Assembly (NCBI GenBank): GCA_900107365.1
Contig: FNPS01000001.1
Location: 806,001 to 870,000, forward strand
From: Flavobacterium aquidurense
Lineage (GTDB): Bacteria > Bacteroidota > Bacteroidia > Flavobacteriales > Flavobacteriaceae
Direction: 5' to 3'
Length of the DNA stretch: 64,000 nucleotides
Of the stretch, positions 26,152-35,543 are shown one piece after another. How positions within the stretch are numbered: position 1 is the stretch's first letter; every line of letters begins with the position of its first letter. The notes beneath the pieces are model-generated. The model was not told where the DNA came from and did no database searches. It saw nothing but the letters and a program-made list of their open reading frames with translations. Both the position numbers and the translations under genes were made by a program.

Positions 26152-26763
26152 ATGAAAAAAATAATTCTTTTAGTTATGCTGGCATTTTCTGCCTTTCTAG
26201 CACAGGCGCAAAATGCAACCCTTAAAGCTGGCGATACTGCACCGGATTTTAAATTAAAAAATGTTGATGGCAAAGACATTTCATTTGCCAGTTTTCCAAA
26301 AGCGAAAGGTTATATTGTAATTTTTACCTGCAATACCTGTCCATACGCAGTGGGTTATGAGCAAAGAATAATTGATCTGGATAATAAATTCAGACCACAA
26401 GGTTATCCGGTAATCGCTATCAATCCAAATGATCCGGAAGCTTCTAAAGCAGATACTTATGAGAAAATGCAGGAATTGGCAAAAAGCAAAAAATATCCTT
26501 TCCCCTATTTATTTGATGCAGGACAAAAAATAACCGATCAATACGGAGCGAAACACACACCGCATCTTTTTATAGTTTCAAAAACGGCTAAAGGAAATGT
26601 AGTAGAATATGTAGGTGCAATTGATAATGATCCGGAAGGAAACAATGCGCAAAAAACTAAATATGCTGAAGATGTAATTGCATCGTTAAAAAGCAATCAA
26701 AAACCAGCTATTACTCAGACAAAAGAAATTGGCTGTACGGTTAAGAGAAAAGCGAAGGCTTAA
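26152..26763 (+). CDS. Secreted redoxin/AhpC-TSA-like thioredoxin-fold protein
   Basis: 203 residues with signal peptide (cleavage after AQAQ, residue 20). Fold start LKAGDTAPDFKLKNVDGKDISFASF as in AhpC/TSA-redoxin proteins; active site FTC60NTC63PYAVGYE, and THTPHLFIV-like cis-Pro region (AKHTPHLFI). A final Cys (EIGCTVKRK) near the C-terminus is usual in this subgroup. Probably a peroxidase or thiol oxidoreductase working with its TlpA-like neighbour. Terminator follows. Confidence 0.88.
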   Translation: MKKIILLVMLAFSAFLAQAQNATLKAGDTAPDFKLKNVDGKDISFASFPKAKGYIVIFTCNTCPYAVGYEQRIIDLDNKFRPQGYPVIAINPNDPEASKADTYEKMQELAKSKKYPFPYLFDAGQKITDQYGAKHTPHLFIVSKTAKGNVVEYVGAIDNDPEGNNAQKTKYAEDVIASLKSNQKPAITQTKEIGCTVKRKAKA

Positions 26764-26785
26764 TTTTCTCTTTCAATTAGATACA

Positions 26786-26816
26786 AAAACGCTCCAGATA
26801 TCTGGAGCGTTTTTTT
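26786..26816 (+). terminator. Intrinsic terminator
   Basis: ACGCTCCAGAT-ATCTGGAGCGT perfect palindrome with flanking A and T runs, directly after the redoxin gene. Confidence 0.9.
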
Positions 26817-26854
26817 GTTTTGTCTCAATTTTGTCAGAAATGATAAAATTGTGT

Positions 26855-27148
26855 TTACAAACTCTTCAACTTCTTCATAAAAACAGGAAACACCTCATTC
26901 AATTCATCAAATAAAGGATTTTTGCGATGCTTCAATTTCATCTCTCCAAATAATTTCAGTCCCAATGCAAATTGTATAGCTTCAGATTCATTGTCAAATA
27001 AGTTTTTGGCTTTTATTCTTTCGATGATATCAAATATTTCATCGTGATTACCAAATTCTATTCCGAGTTCTTTTGCAGGTTTTGTTTCTCCGTTTGCGTA
27101 TTCTTTTAGGCTTAATGTTAAGTAATATTTGTTTGATCTTTTTTCCAT
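26855..27148 (-). CDS. DUF3861 family protein
   Basis: 97 residues. The pattern YYLTLSLKEY, LGIEFGNHDEIFDIIERIKAKNLF, EAIQFALGLKLFGEMKLKHRKNPLFDEL fits DUF3861, small cytosolic proteins of unknown function. Encoded alone, convergent with the redoxin operon. Confidence 0.8.
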   Translation of the reverse strand: MEKRSNKYYLTLSLKEYANGETKPAKELGIEFGNHDEIFDIIERIKAKNLFDNESEAIQFALGLKLFGEMKLKHRKNPLFDELNEVFPVFMKKLKSL

Positions 27149-27227
27149 GAGATTTTAAATTTATTATGTAATTAAAATAGGTGGGGCATGTATATTTTTA
27201 TAGATATTTTATTTAATATTTGAAGCA

Positions 27228-27376
27228 GCTCCATCGGAGCATAATGTTTATAGCTAATAAATGTATTCCGATTCCAAAGCTCCAGCGGAGCAATATGTAT
27301 TGCGTTATATTTCGCCTCGCTGAGGCTCTACACTCAAACCGTATAAAATTCTATAAATATGGCGTCCCGCTGGGAC
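27228..27376. repeat. Four small REP-like hairpins
   Basis: GCTCCATCGGAGC (27228-27240), GCTCCAGCGGAGC (27279-27291), GCCTCGCTGAGGC (27314-27326) and GTCCCGCTGGGAC (27364-27376), spaced roughly 35-50 bp. All are 5-bp stems around a 3-base loop with related flanks, a repeat layout found between genes in Bacteroidota. Lies between DUF3861 and the 3' end of the LytTR regulator. Confidence 0.75.
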
Positions 27377-27403
27377 TATGGATGCGTAAATGTTTAGATA
27401 TTC

Positions 27404-28135
27404 CTATTTAATCCATTTATCTACAATGACCTTGAATGTCTCTTTATATTGTTCGCCGACGGTAATTTCTGTTTTATTGATGAAGATTGAATTCTTACTG
27501 ATCGCGCTTATTTTTTCAAGCGAAACAATAAACGAACGGTTCATTCGCATGAATTTTGAAGAGGGTAATTTTTCTTCCAAAGCTTTCAATGAAATCAAGG
27601 ACATCAAGGCTTTATCTGAATTTTCAAGATGCACTTTTACATAATCTTTTAAACTTTCGATATATAAAATCTCTTTCAAATTCACTTTGACCCATTGATA
27701 TTCTACTTTCAAAAAGATAAAATCATCTTCGGCACTGGCTTGCGGATTTTCATTTGAAGTTTCTTCGGCCAATTGTAGTACTTTATTGGCTGCACGTAAA
27801 AATTCTTCGTAGCTGAAAGGTTTTAAAAGATAATCAACCGCATTCACTCTGTAGCCTTCAATAGCATAATGATTGTAAGCTGTTGTAAAAACAATTTTAG
27901 GCAATGATCCCGGCTGTTCCTGTAAAAGTCGGGCCAACTCCATTCCGGTTAAATTGGGCATATTGATATCCAGGAAAACCAAATCAGGTTGTTTTTCCTT
28001 AATTATTCCCATGGCTTCAACGGCATTATCACAGCTGGAAATTAATTCCAAAAAAGGAGTTTGCTCGATAAAGGTTTCTACGAGTTTTAATGCGAGAGGT
28101 TCATCATCAACTGCTATGCATTTTAATGTTGTCAT
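27404..28135 (-). CDS. LytTR-family response regulator
   Basis: 243 residues. Receiver domain: IAVDDEPLALKL, phosphorylation site D56 in DLVFLDINMP, and the conserved Lys in YLLKPFSYEEF. The LytTR DNA-binding domain follows (FIFLKVEYQWVKVNLKEILYIESLKDYVKVHLE ... FMRMNRSFIVSLEKI). Its start shares one base with the kinase stop (TAATG), so the two are translationally coupled. LytTR proteins bind direct repeats about 21 bp apart; such a pair lies at 29323-29353 in front of the divergent efflux operon. Confidence 0.93.
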   Translation of the reverse strand: MTTLKCIAVDDEPLALKLVETFIEQTPFLELISSCDNAVEAMGIIKEKQPDLVFLDINMPNLTGMELARLLQEQPGSLPKIVFTTAYNHYAIEGYRVNAVDYLLKPFSYEEFLRAANKVLQLAEETSNENPQASAEDDFIFLKVEYQWVKVNLKEILYIESLKDYVKVHLENSDKALMSLISLKALEEKLPSSKFMRMNRSFIVSLEKISAISKNSIFINKTEITVGEQYKETFKVIVDKWIK

Positions 28136-29178
28136 TATTGTAAAGTTATTTGCAGTTTTACGTTATACTTGCCATTTTCACCAATTCCGGCTTTTAGGGA
28201 ATGTTTGTTTGGATAAATTAAATGAAGTCTGCGCTTAGTGTTTGTGAGTCCAATTCCGCCTTCAGCTGTTGTAGAGGATTTTTCGAAATAGGTATTTTCT
28301 ACTTCAAAAGTAAGATCACTTCCATTCTGCGAAAGCGAAATATGTATTTCACTTTTATCAGTAGCATGAACACCGTGTTTAAAAGCATTTTCTACCAACG
28401 GCAGTAATAACATTGGAACAATTGGATAATCGAGTATTTTTTCAGGAATATCTGTTGTAATGGTCAATTTACTGTTAGCACGAAGTTTCATCAGGGCAAT
28501 AAAATCCTTCATAAAATCAGCTTCTTTTAATAATGTGGTTCTTTCTTCTGTGCTGTACAGCAGATAACGCATCATTCGGCTTAAAGTGTGAAGTGCATTT
28601 CTAGAATCTTCAATGTCTGTATAGGTAAGCGAATAAATACTATTAAGCGAATTGAAAAAAAAGTGCGGATTGATCTGCGCTTTCAACATTGCTAATTCGG
28701 CCATGGTTTTATCCTGTTCCAATTTTTGTTTGTGTTGTGCGGCTTTTTGCCAGTGCTGCAACATGGCAAAACTGGTACTGATTCCTAAAACCAATAACGT
28801 TAAACTGAAAACATAATTGTCAAAATAGTCATTTCTGTATTTTTTAAAGCCGAGAAGAGCTGCCAGTTTATTATGAAGATCCGTATTGTAATTGTATAAA
28901 TAAGAGACAAGCTGCATGGCAAAAACGATCCAGAGTGCCCAAAGTAAAAACGGTGTTACTTTGTCTTTTATAATTGTTTTTGGAACGATGATCAAGGCAT
29001 TGTAATAGAAAACTACGATTAACAGAAATAAGACAAGAGATTGCCAAAACCAAAAAATGCCCGGAAGATTAATATTCCAGGTAAGCGGTATGTAAAACAG
29101 CTGAATGTATCCTAATAATATCCAGGTCAAGATATGTATTACCGGGAACATATAAGGTTTGAAAAAATTAAATGTCAT
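28135..29178 (-). CDS. LytS/YehU-type sensor histidine kinase
   Basis: 347 residues from ATG 29178 (TTG at 29202 rejected). Four membrane segments near the N-terminus (VIHILTWILLGYIQLF; FWFWQSLVLFLLIVVFYYNALIIV; LLWALWIVFAMQLVSYLYN; YVFSLTLLVLGISTSFAMLQ), a short coiled coil, then the His_kinase motif QINPHFFFNSLNSIYSL containing the phosphorylated His, and an ATP-binding domain with PLVENAFKHGVHA (N box) and GGIGLTNTKRRL. No separate sensor domain, so the membrane part probably senses the signal. Pairs with the LytTR regulator and sits divergent from an RND pump. Confidence 0.92.
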   Translation of the reverse strand: MTFNFFKPYMFPVIHILTWILLGYIQLFYIPLTWNINLPGIFWFWQSLVLFLLIVVFYYNALIIVPKTIIKDKVTPFLLWALWIVFAMQLVSYLYNYNTDLHNKLAALLGFKKYRNDYFDNYVFSLTLLVLGISTSFAMLQHWQKAAQHKQKLEQDKTMAELAMLKAQINPHFFFNSLNSIYSLTYTDIEDSRNALHTLSRMMRYLLYSTEERTTLLKEADFMKDFIALMKLRANSKLTITTDIPEKILDYPIVPMLLLPLVENAFKHGVHATDKSEIHISLSQNGSDLTFEVENTYFEKSSTTAEGGIGLTNTKRRLHLIYPNKHSLKAGIGENGKYNVKLQITLQ

Positions 29179-29322
29179 TTTACTTTCTGATTTTAAGGAC
29201 AATATTAGTTTTTATTGCAATATAACAGAAAACGAATCGCTCAAAATGGAATCACAATCCATAAAAACCATATTACAGCCGACGAGCCTTTATCAAAAAT
29301 ACGGTTTTTTGACGAAACAACT

Positions 29323-29353
29323 TTTATCGATTCTCAATGCATGTTTATCGATT
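29323..29353 (+). promoter_or_regulatory. Candidate LytTR direct-repeat site
   Basis: TTTATCGATT at 29323-29332 and again at 29344-29353, exactly 21 bp apart, matching the two-turn spacing of LytTR operators. It lies between the kinase and efflux operons, about 92 bp before the adaptor ATG. Confidence 0.5.
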
Positions 29354-29445
29354 ATATCTTGCTATACGTCTAGTGGAAAGATTTTGCATGAATTGTTTTA
29401 GTTCTTTTGTACCTTAGTAAATAGATAATCTCATATTTCATCAAA

Positions 29446-30612
29446 ATGAATAAGCAATCTTTTTTAAGCATTCTTGCTGCTTCAGTTATCATCGTTTCTT
29501 GCGGGAAAAAAAATGATCAATCAGCTCAGGCTGGCGGTGCGCCACAAATTAAGGAATATAAAACGTTGACTTTAGAGCCTAAAACAGCGACTTTATATAC
29601 TGATTTTCCAGCAACGATTCAAGGACAACAAAATATAGAAATACGCCCCAGAGTTGAAGGTTATATCGACAAAATTTTTGTAGATGAAGGTGCAGTCGTA
29701 AAAACAGGACAACCTTTGTTTAAAATTAGTGCTCCGGAATATGAGCAGGAAGTTAGAACGGCATCGGCAAGTATTAAAAGCGCTCAGGCTTCTGTAAGTG
29801 CGGCTAGATTGGCTGTGAATAAAGTAAAACCTTTGGTCGAAAAAGGAATCATTAGCAAATATGATCTGGAATCGGCACAATATACTTATGAATCGGCTAT
29901 GGCTACTTTGGCACAGGCAAATGCCGCTTTGGTAAATGCTAAAACTAATTTAGGATATACTACTGTAACAAGTCCGGTTAATGGCGTTGTTGGTTCAATT
30001 CCGTTCCGTTTAGGAAGTTTGGTGAGTTCAAATACAGCCGATCCACTTACGACAGTTTCAAGCATTGGTAATGTTTACGCCTATTTTGCTTTAAATGAAA
30101 AAAAACTTTTGGACTTCACTCAAAGTACAGCATCTCCAGGAACTACACTGGCGCAAAAAATAAAAAACATGCCTGAGGTTTCCTTGCTTCTTTCAGATGG
30201 TACAACCTATCCGGAAAAAGGAAGAGTTGAAACGGTAAACGGGTTGATCAACACAGAAACGGGTTCGGTTACATTTAGAGCACGTTTCAGTAATCCAAAA
30301 AGCATCATCAGAAGCGGAAGCAGTACTACGGTTAGAATTCCTAATGAAGTGGTAGAAAAAATACTTATTCCACAAAGTGCCACATTCGAACTTCAGGATA
30401 AGATTTTTGCGGTTACAGTTGGAAAAGATGGAAAAACTAAAAACGTAAATATCACAGTTTTAGAAAATACAGCAGGTAATTATTATGTGGTTACAAGTGG
30501 TTTAAAAACAGGAGATCAAATTGTATTAGAAGGAGTTGCTTCTTTGAAAGACGGAAGCGAAATTAAGCCTCAAAATCAGAATCCAGAAACGGTATACGCC
30601 GACTTAAAATAG
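29446..30612 (+). CDS. RND efflux membrane fusion lipoprotein (AcrA/MexA type)
   Basis: 388 residues; lipoprotein signal SVIIVSCGKK with the lipidated Cys near residue 20. Barrel/lipoyl/hairpin order of periplasmic adaptors: GQQNIEIRPRVEGYIDKIFVDEGAVVKTGQPLF, a helical hairpin (about residues 100-160), then TTVTSPVNGVVGSIPFRLGSLVS. C-terminal part ends ILPQ-type strand (KILIPQSATFELQDKIFAV) and KTGDQIVLEG. Connects the permease at 30619 with the OprM-like channel at 33806. First gene of the operon. Confidence 0.93.
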   Translation: MNKQSFLSILAASVIIVSCGKKNDQSAQAGGAPQIKEYKTLTLEPKTATLYTDFPATIQGQQNIEIRPRVEGYIDKIFVDEGAVVKTGQPLFKISAPEYEQEVRTASASIKSAQASVSAARLAVNKVKPLVEKGIISKYDLESAQYTYESAMATLAQANAALVNAKTNLGYTTVTSPVNGVVGSIPFRLGSLVSSNTADPLTTVSSIGNVYAYFALNEKKLLDFTQSTASPGTTLAQKIKNMPEVSLLLSDGTTYPEKGRVETVNGLINTETGSVTFRARFSNPKSIIRSGSSTTVRIPNEVVEKILIPQSATFELQDKIFAVTVGKDGKTKNVNITVLENTAGNYYVVTSGLKTGDQIVLEGVASLKDGSEIKPQNQNPETVYADLK

Positions 30613-30618
30613 AAAAAA

Positions 30619-33600
30619 ATGTTTAAAATATTCATACAAAGACCAGTACTTTCTACAGTAATATCGGTCATCATCGTAATTCTGGGTGTTTTAGGTCTTG
30701 TTGAGCTGCCTATTTCTCAATATCCTGATATTGCTCCGCCAACTGTAAACGTTTCAGCAAGTTATACTGGTGCCAATGCCGATGTAGTACTAAAAAGTAT
30801 CGTAATTCCGTTAGAAGAGCAAATTAATGGTGTAGAGAACATGACCTACATGACCTCTTCTGCCACAAACGACGGAAATGCGTCCATCAAAATTTTCTTC
30901 AAAGTAGGAACAAATCCTGATTTAGCAGCGGTAAACGTTCAAAACAGGGTTTCGAGAGCTACAAGTTTATTACCGGTGGAGGTAACGCAGGCAGGTGTAA
31001 CGGTAACGAAGAGTCAGAGTAGTAACTTGTTGATTTTCTCTTTATATAGTGATGATAAAGCATACGACCAGACTTTTCTTCAAAATTACGCGAAGATCAA
31101 TCTTGTACCTCAAATTCAACGTGTTGTTGGAGTAGGAGATGTAACGGTTTTTGGTGCCAAAGATTATTCTATGAGAATCTGGTTAAGACCGGATATTATG
31201 CAACAATACAAACTGATTCCGAGTGATATTTCGGCTGCTTTGGCAGAACAAAATATCGAAGCGGCACCAGGTAAATTTGGTGAGAACGGCGATCAGGCTT
31301 TTCAGTATGTAATTAAATACAAAGGACGTTTAACGAGTCAGAAGGAATTTGGAGAAATCATCGTAAAATCTGTCGGGAACGGCCAAATGCTTCGATTAAA
31401 AGATGTCGCCAAAGTAGAATTAGGATCGTTAAGTTATTCTTCAACGATTAAAACAAACGGTGTAGAATCTGCGGCAATGGCAATTAGCCAGACTCCGGGA
31501 TCAAATGCGCGTGACGTAATCAACAATTCTAAAAAACTGATTGAAGAAGCGGCAAAAAACTTCCCAAAAGGAGTAAAGTTTACGATCCTTGTAGATGTCA
31601 ATGAAAATTTGGATGCTTCTATCGAAAAGGTAATTCACACTTTGATTGAAGCTTTTATATTGGTTTTTATTGTTGTATTTATCTTTCTTCAGGATTTCAG
31701 ATCAACATTAATTCCGGCGATTGCGGTTCCGGTTGCGATTGTAGGAACGTTTTTCTTCCTGAGTTTATTCGGATTTACGATTAACCTACTAACATTATTC
31801 GCGATGGTTTTGGCGATTGGTATTGTCGTCGATGATGCGATCGTTGTCGTCGAGGCCGTCCACGCCAAACTGGATCATGGATATAAATCGTCTAAAAAAG
31901 CAACGATTGATGCAATGGATGAAATTTCCGGAGCGATCATTTCGATTACGCTTGTAATGGCCGCGGTATTTATTCCGGTAACCTTTATTAACGGATCTAC
32001 AGGGGTTTTCTACAAACAATTTGGTATCACGTTAGCGGTTGCGATTATTCTTTCGGCAATTAACGCCTTGACTTTGAGTCCGGCTTTGTGTGCTTTGCTT
32101 TTAAAACCACATGCTGACGATCATAAACATAAAAGTTTTATTCAAAGATTTTACACGTCGTTTAACGTTGCATTTGATAATGTAACGAACAGATACAAAC
32201 GTTCGGTTAGCTTCCTTTCGGTTAAAAAATGGATTGTATTGGCTGCCATTTTGATTGCCAGTGCAGGTTTATTTTATATGATGAAAACTACGCCATCTGC
32301 TTTCGTTCCTTCGGAAGATCAGGGGACGGTTTTTGCTAACATTAGTTTACCGCCATCAGCTTCTATGGAACGTTCTGATGTAATAGCTAAACGAGTTGAC
32401 AGCATTGCCAAAACAATTCCGGGTGTTAAAAACACGCTTCGTATTGTGGGGCAAAACTTTACAGCCGGAGCGGGAAGTGCCTACAGTATGGTAATCGTAA
32501 AATTGGTACCATGGGATCAACGTGACCTAAGTGTTGACGATGTAATTGGCCAGCTTTTTGCCAAAACAAGTGGTATTCGTGAAGCTAATATCTTCTTCAT
32601 TTCGCCTCCAACCATTCAGGGATTTGGACAAAGTGGTGGATTCGAATTTCAATTGCAGGACAAAGGAGGTCACTCGACAGCAGAGTTCTATAAAGTGAAT
32701 ACAGACTTCTTAGAAAAGTTATCGAAACGTCCGGAAATACAATATGCAACAACGCCATTTAATCCTGGTTTTCCACAATATATGATGGAAATTAATTTGG
32801 CTAAAGCCAAAGATGCCGGAGTTCCCGTAAACTCGATTTTGTCGACGATGCAGGGGTATTATGGTGGTTTGTACGCTTCGAATTTCAATAAATTTGGGAA
32901 ACAATACCGTGTTATGATACAGGCTTCTCCGGAATTCCGTACTAATACACAAGGGCTGAATAAAATATTTGTCCGTAATAGTGCAGGAACAATGGCACCT
33001 ATTACAGAGTTTATAAAAATGACCAGGGTTTTTGGTCCTGAATCAATTTCAAGATTTAACTTGTTTACCTCTATTTCGATTACGGGAGCCCCAAATCCAG
33101 GCTTTAGTTCGGGAGATGCGATTAAGGCAATTCAGGAAGTGGCTGCTGAAAATTTACCGGCAGGTTATGGTTACGAATTCTCAGGATTAACACGTGAGGA
33201 ATTAGCTTCAGGAAGTGAAACTATTTTCATTTTTATATTGTGTTTGGTATTTGTTTACTTCTTATTAAGTGCACAATACGAGAGTTATATTTTGCCATTT
33301 GCAGTGTTATTTTCGATTCCGTTTGGATTGGCAGGAGCTTATTTGTTCTCGATTATTTTCAAATTGAACAGTAATATTTATTTACAGATTTCTCTAATCA
33401 TGTTGATTGGATTGCTGGCGAAGAATGGTATTTTGATTGTTGAGTTTGCATTAGACAGAAGGCGAAAAGGAATGCCAATTGTGCAATCGGCAATTGAAGG
33501 AGCTGTAGCGCGTTTACGACCAATTTTGATGACTTCTTTTGCTTTTATTCTTGGACTTGTTCCGTTGATGTTTGCATCTGGGGCCGGAGCTGTCGGAAAT

Positions 33601-33786
33601 AAATCGATCGGAACCGGAGCAGTTGGTGGTATGTTGATCGGAACTATTTTGGGAGTATTTGTGATTCCGATATTATTTATCGTTTTCCAGACTTTACAGG
33701 AAAAAGTGAGCGGTCCTGCCAAAGATGGTTACGATGACGAAGATGACGATGAAGAAGTACAATTGATCGAAGCTCATAAAGAGTAA
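30619..33786 (+). CDS. RND multidrug permease, HAE1 family (AcrB/MexB type)
   Basis: 1055 residues. Proton-coupled drug exporter of the inner membrane. Starts MFKIFIQRPVLSTVISVIIV as usual. The helix-4 relay is LAIGIVVDDAIVVVEAVH with D405/D406 (AcrB D407/D408), and LLAKNGILIVEFA holds the Lys matching AcrB K940. Two periplasmic porter halves. The C-terminus has an acidic tail (YDDEDDDEEVQ). Starts 6 bp after the adaptor. Substrates unknown; solvents, dyes, bile salts or antibiotics are common. Confidence 0.95.
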   Translation: MFKIFIQRPVLSTVISVIIVILGVLGLVELPISQYPDIAPPTVNVSASYTGANADVVLKSIVIPLEEQINGVENMTYMTSSATNDGNASIKIFFKVGTNPDLAAVNVQNRVSRATSLLPVEVTQAGVTVTKSQSSNLLIFSLYSDDKAYDQTFLQNYAKINLVPQIQRVVGVGDVTVFGAKDYSMRIWLRPDIMQQYKLIPSDISAALAEQNIEAAPGKFGENGDQAFQYVIKYKGRLTSQKEFGEIIVKSVGNGQMLRLKDVAKVELGSLSYSSTIKTNGVESAAMAISQTPGSNARDVINNSKKLIEEAAKNFPKGVKFTILVDVNENLDASIEKVIHTLIEAFILVFIVVFIFLQDFRSTLIPAIAVPVAIVGTFFFLSLFGFTINLLTLFAMVLAIGIVVDDAIVVVEAVHAKLDHGYKSSKKATIDAMDEISGAIISITLVMAAVFIPVTFINGSTGVFYKQFGITLAVAIILSAINALTLSPALCALLLKPHADDHKHKSFIQRFYTSFNVAFDNVTNRYKRSVSFLSVKKWIVLAAILIASAGLFYMMKTTPSAFVPSEDQGTVFANISLPPSASMERSDVIAKRVDSIAKTIPGVKNTLRIVGQNFTAGAGSAYSMVIVKLVPWDQRDLSVDDVIGQLFAKTSGIREANIFFISPPTIQGFGQSGGFEFQLQDKGGHSTAEFYKVNTDFLEKLSKRPEIQYATTPFNPGFPQYMMEINLAKAKDAGVPVNSILSTMQGYYGGLYASNFNKFGKQYRVMIQASPEFRTNTQGLNKIFVRNSAGTMAPITEFIKMTRVFGPESISRFNLFTSISITGAPNPGFSSGDAIKAIQEVAAENLPAGYGYEFSGLTREELASGSETIFIFILCLVFVYFLLSAQYESYILPFAVLFSIPFGLAGAYLFSIIFKLNSNIYLQISLIMLIGLLAKNGILIVEFALDRRRKGMPIVQSAIEGAVARLRPILMTSFAFILGLVPLMFASGAGAVGNKSIGTGAVGGMLIGTILGVFVIPILFIVFQTLQEKVSGPAKDGYDDEDDDEEVQLIEAHKE

Positions 33787-33805
33787 ATAATTTAATTCAG
33801 AAGAA

Positions 33806-35212
33806 ATGACTCATAGTTCAAATAAATATATTGTACTGGTATTGACAGCCGCACTTTTGAGTGCGTGCTCGATTACCAAAAAGTACGAACGCCCGGAAAC
33901 TATTTCGACAGACAAGCTGTATCGCGATCAGGCTTCCGCCGATTCAACTACGATTGCGAACATGCCTTGGCAAAGCGTTTTTAAAGATGAAAAACTGAAA
34001 GCGCTAATTCAAAAAGGATTGGATCAGAATCTAAATCTGAAAAATGCGATTGAAAATATTGTACAGGCTAATGCTTCTTTAGTTCAAAGTAAATTAGCCT
34101 ATTATCCAAGTTTGAATCTGGATGCTAATGTAACCCGAACCAAACAATCAAAAGCAGGATTAAATTTTCCGGCAGGAATCAATATCAACACGCTAACAAC
34201 AACTTATAAATTAGGTTTAAGTACGTCGTGGGAAGCGGATATCTGGGGAAAATTAAGCAGTTCTAAAAGAGCAGCTTTGGCGACTTATTTAGGTACAGAT
34301 GCTGCCAAACAAGCGATTCAAACCCAACTGATAGCTGATATTGCTAATAATTATTTTTTATTATTAGCCTATGACAAACAATTGGTTATCACAGAGGAAA
34401 CCTTAGAAAGCCGAATCAAAAATGTACAAACTATAAAAGATTTAAAAGAAGGCGCTATTGTTACGGGCGCGGCAGTTGTACAAAGTGAAGCCAACCAACA
34501 TGCAGCTGAAGTCTTGATTCCGGATTTAAAACGTAATATTCGAGAGATAGAAAATGCAATTCATATTTTGTTAGGAGAAGCTCCCGGACCAATTGACAGA
34601 GGTGTTTTAGGTACTCAGGTTATACCTGCAGATCTTGCAATAGGGTTACCGTCTCAATTATTACAAAATCGTCCCGATGTTCGTCAGGCGGAGTTTAATT
34701 TAAGAACGGCTTTCGAAATGACGAATATGGCCAAAACTTATTTTTACCCAAGTTTAACATTAACAGCAAGTGGTGGATTCTCGAATCTGCAATTGACGGA
34801 CTTTTTTACCAATTCGGTTTTTTATTCTCTAATTGGTGGATTGACGCAGCCGTTATTCAATCATGGACTTAATAAAATGAGATTGACAACAGCGCAATCA
34901 CAACAAGTGCAGGCGTACAACAATTTTCAACAAAGTCTTCTGGTTGCAGGACAAGAAGTTTCGAATGCCTTATATGCTTATCAAATGGCAGCTGACAAAG
35001 AAGATTCAAGAGAAAAACAAATTGCAGCTTTAGAAAAAGCGGTTGATTATACACAACAGCTTTTGGAATACAGTTCGGCTACAAACTATACAGATGTATT
35101 GACATCGCAACAAAATCTTTTAGCAGCACAATTGAGTGGTGTGAACGATAATCTGCAAAAATTACAAGCGGTGGTTGATTTGTACCGCGCTTTAGGCGGA
35201 GGCTGGAAATAA
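33806..35212 (+). CDS. OprM/NodT-type outer-membrane efflux lipoprotein
   Basis: 468 residues; lipobox LLSACSITKKYERPE with lipid at about Cys21, then the NodT-type start. Two outer-membrane-efflux repeats with the family markers SWEADIWGKLSSSKRAA and GLPSQLLQNRPDVRQAEFNLRTAF. Channel of the tripartite pump, 19 bp after the permease. The operon ends at the terminator 35380-35412. Confidence 0.93.
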   Translation: MTHSSNKYIVLVLTAALLSACSITKKYERPETISTDKLYRDQASADSTTIANMPWQSVFKDEKLKALIQKGLDQNLNLKNAIENIVQANASLVQSKLAYYPSLNLDANVTRTKQSKAGLNFPAGININTLTTTYKLGLSTSWEADIWGKLSSSKRAALATYLGTDAAKQAIQTQLIADIANNYFLLLAYDKQLVITEETLESRIKNVQTIKDLKEGAIVTGAAVVQSEANQHAAEVLIPDLKRNIREIENAIHILLGEAPGPIDRGVLGTQVIPADLAIGLPSQLLQNRPDVRQAEFNLRTAFEMTNMAKTYFYPSLTLTASGGFSNLQLTDFFTNSVFYSLIGGLTQPLFNHGLNKMRLTTAQSQQVQAYNNFQQSLLVAGQEVSNALYAYQMAADKEDSREKQIAALEKAVDYTQQLLEYSSATNYTDVLTSQQNLLAAQLSGVNDNLQKLQAVVDLYRALGGGWK

Positions 35213-35543
35213 GTTCTTTATGCCGAAAAGCATTATTGGTCGATAAAATTAGCAATTCGGTATAAAGAATAATTGAAAGTTGAAGTTTGTTATTATTTTT
35301 GAAAAATAATAAATACAAGTCAAAGAAAAAGATCTGAAGTTCCACACAATGATCGCTATTATTAAAAACATGACTAATGAAAAACGCCTCCATTTATGAG
35401 GCGTTTTTTTTACCTCTATGTCGGTTAAAAAGTGCTCTCTGTCGATTGGTTTGGTGGTTCTGTATATTGGATGCGATAAAGAGCAATTAGTGGCACTGCT
35501 TTCGATTAGTATTAAATGAAATTAATATTTAAAAATAAAGACA
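35213..35543 (+). other. Gap of 331 bp with a terminator, otherwise no gene seen
   Basis: Only the hairpin at 35380-35412 is recognisable. The remainder is AT-rich and presumably holds the promoter of the secreted protein gene at 35544; no exact TAnnTTTG box was found. Confidence 0.4.
35380..35412 (+). terminator. Intrinsic terminator of the efflux operon
   Basis: AAAAACGCCTC-CATTTAT-GAGGCGTTTTT followed by T residues, 168 bp after the last gene. Confidence 0.85.

Noticed and set aside
35079..35393. 104-codon minus-strand frame after the OprM-like gene
   Set aside because: It overlaps the end of the outer-membrane gene and its terminator; no protein-like pattern.
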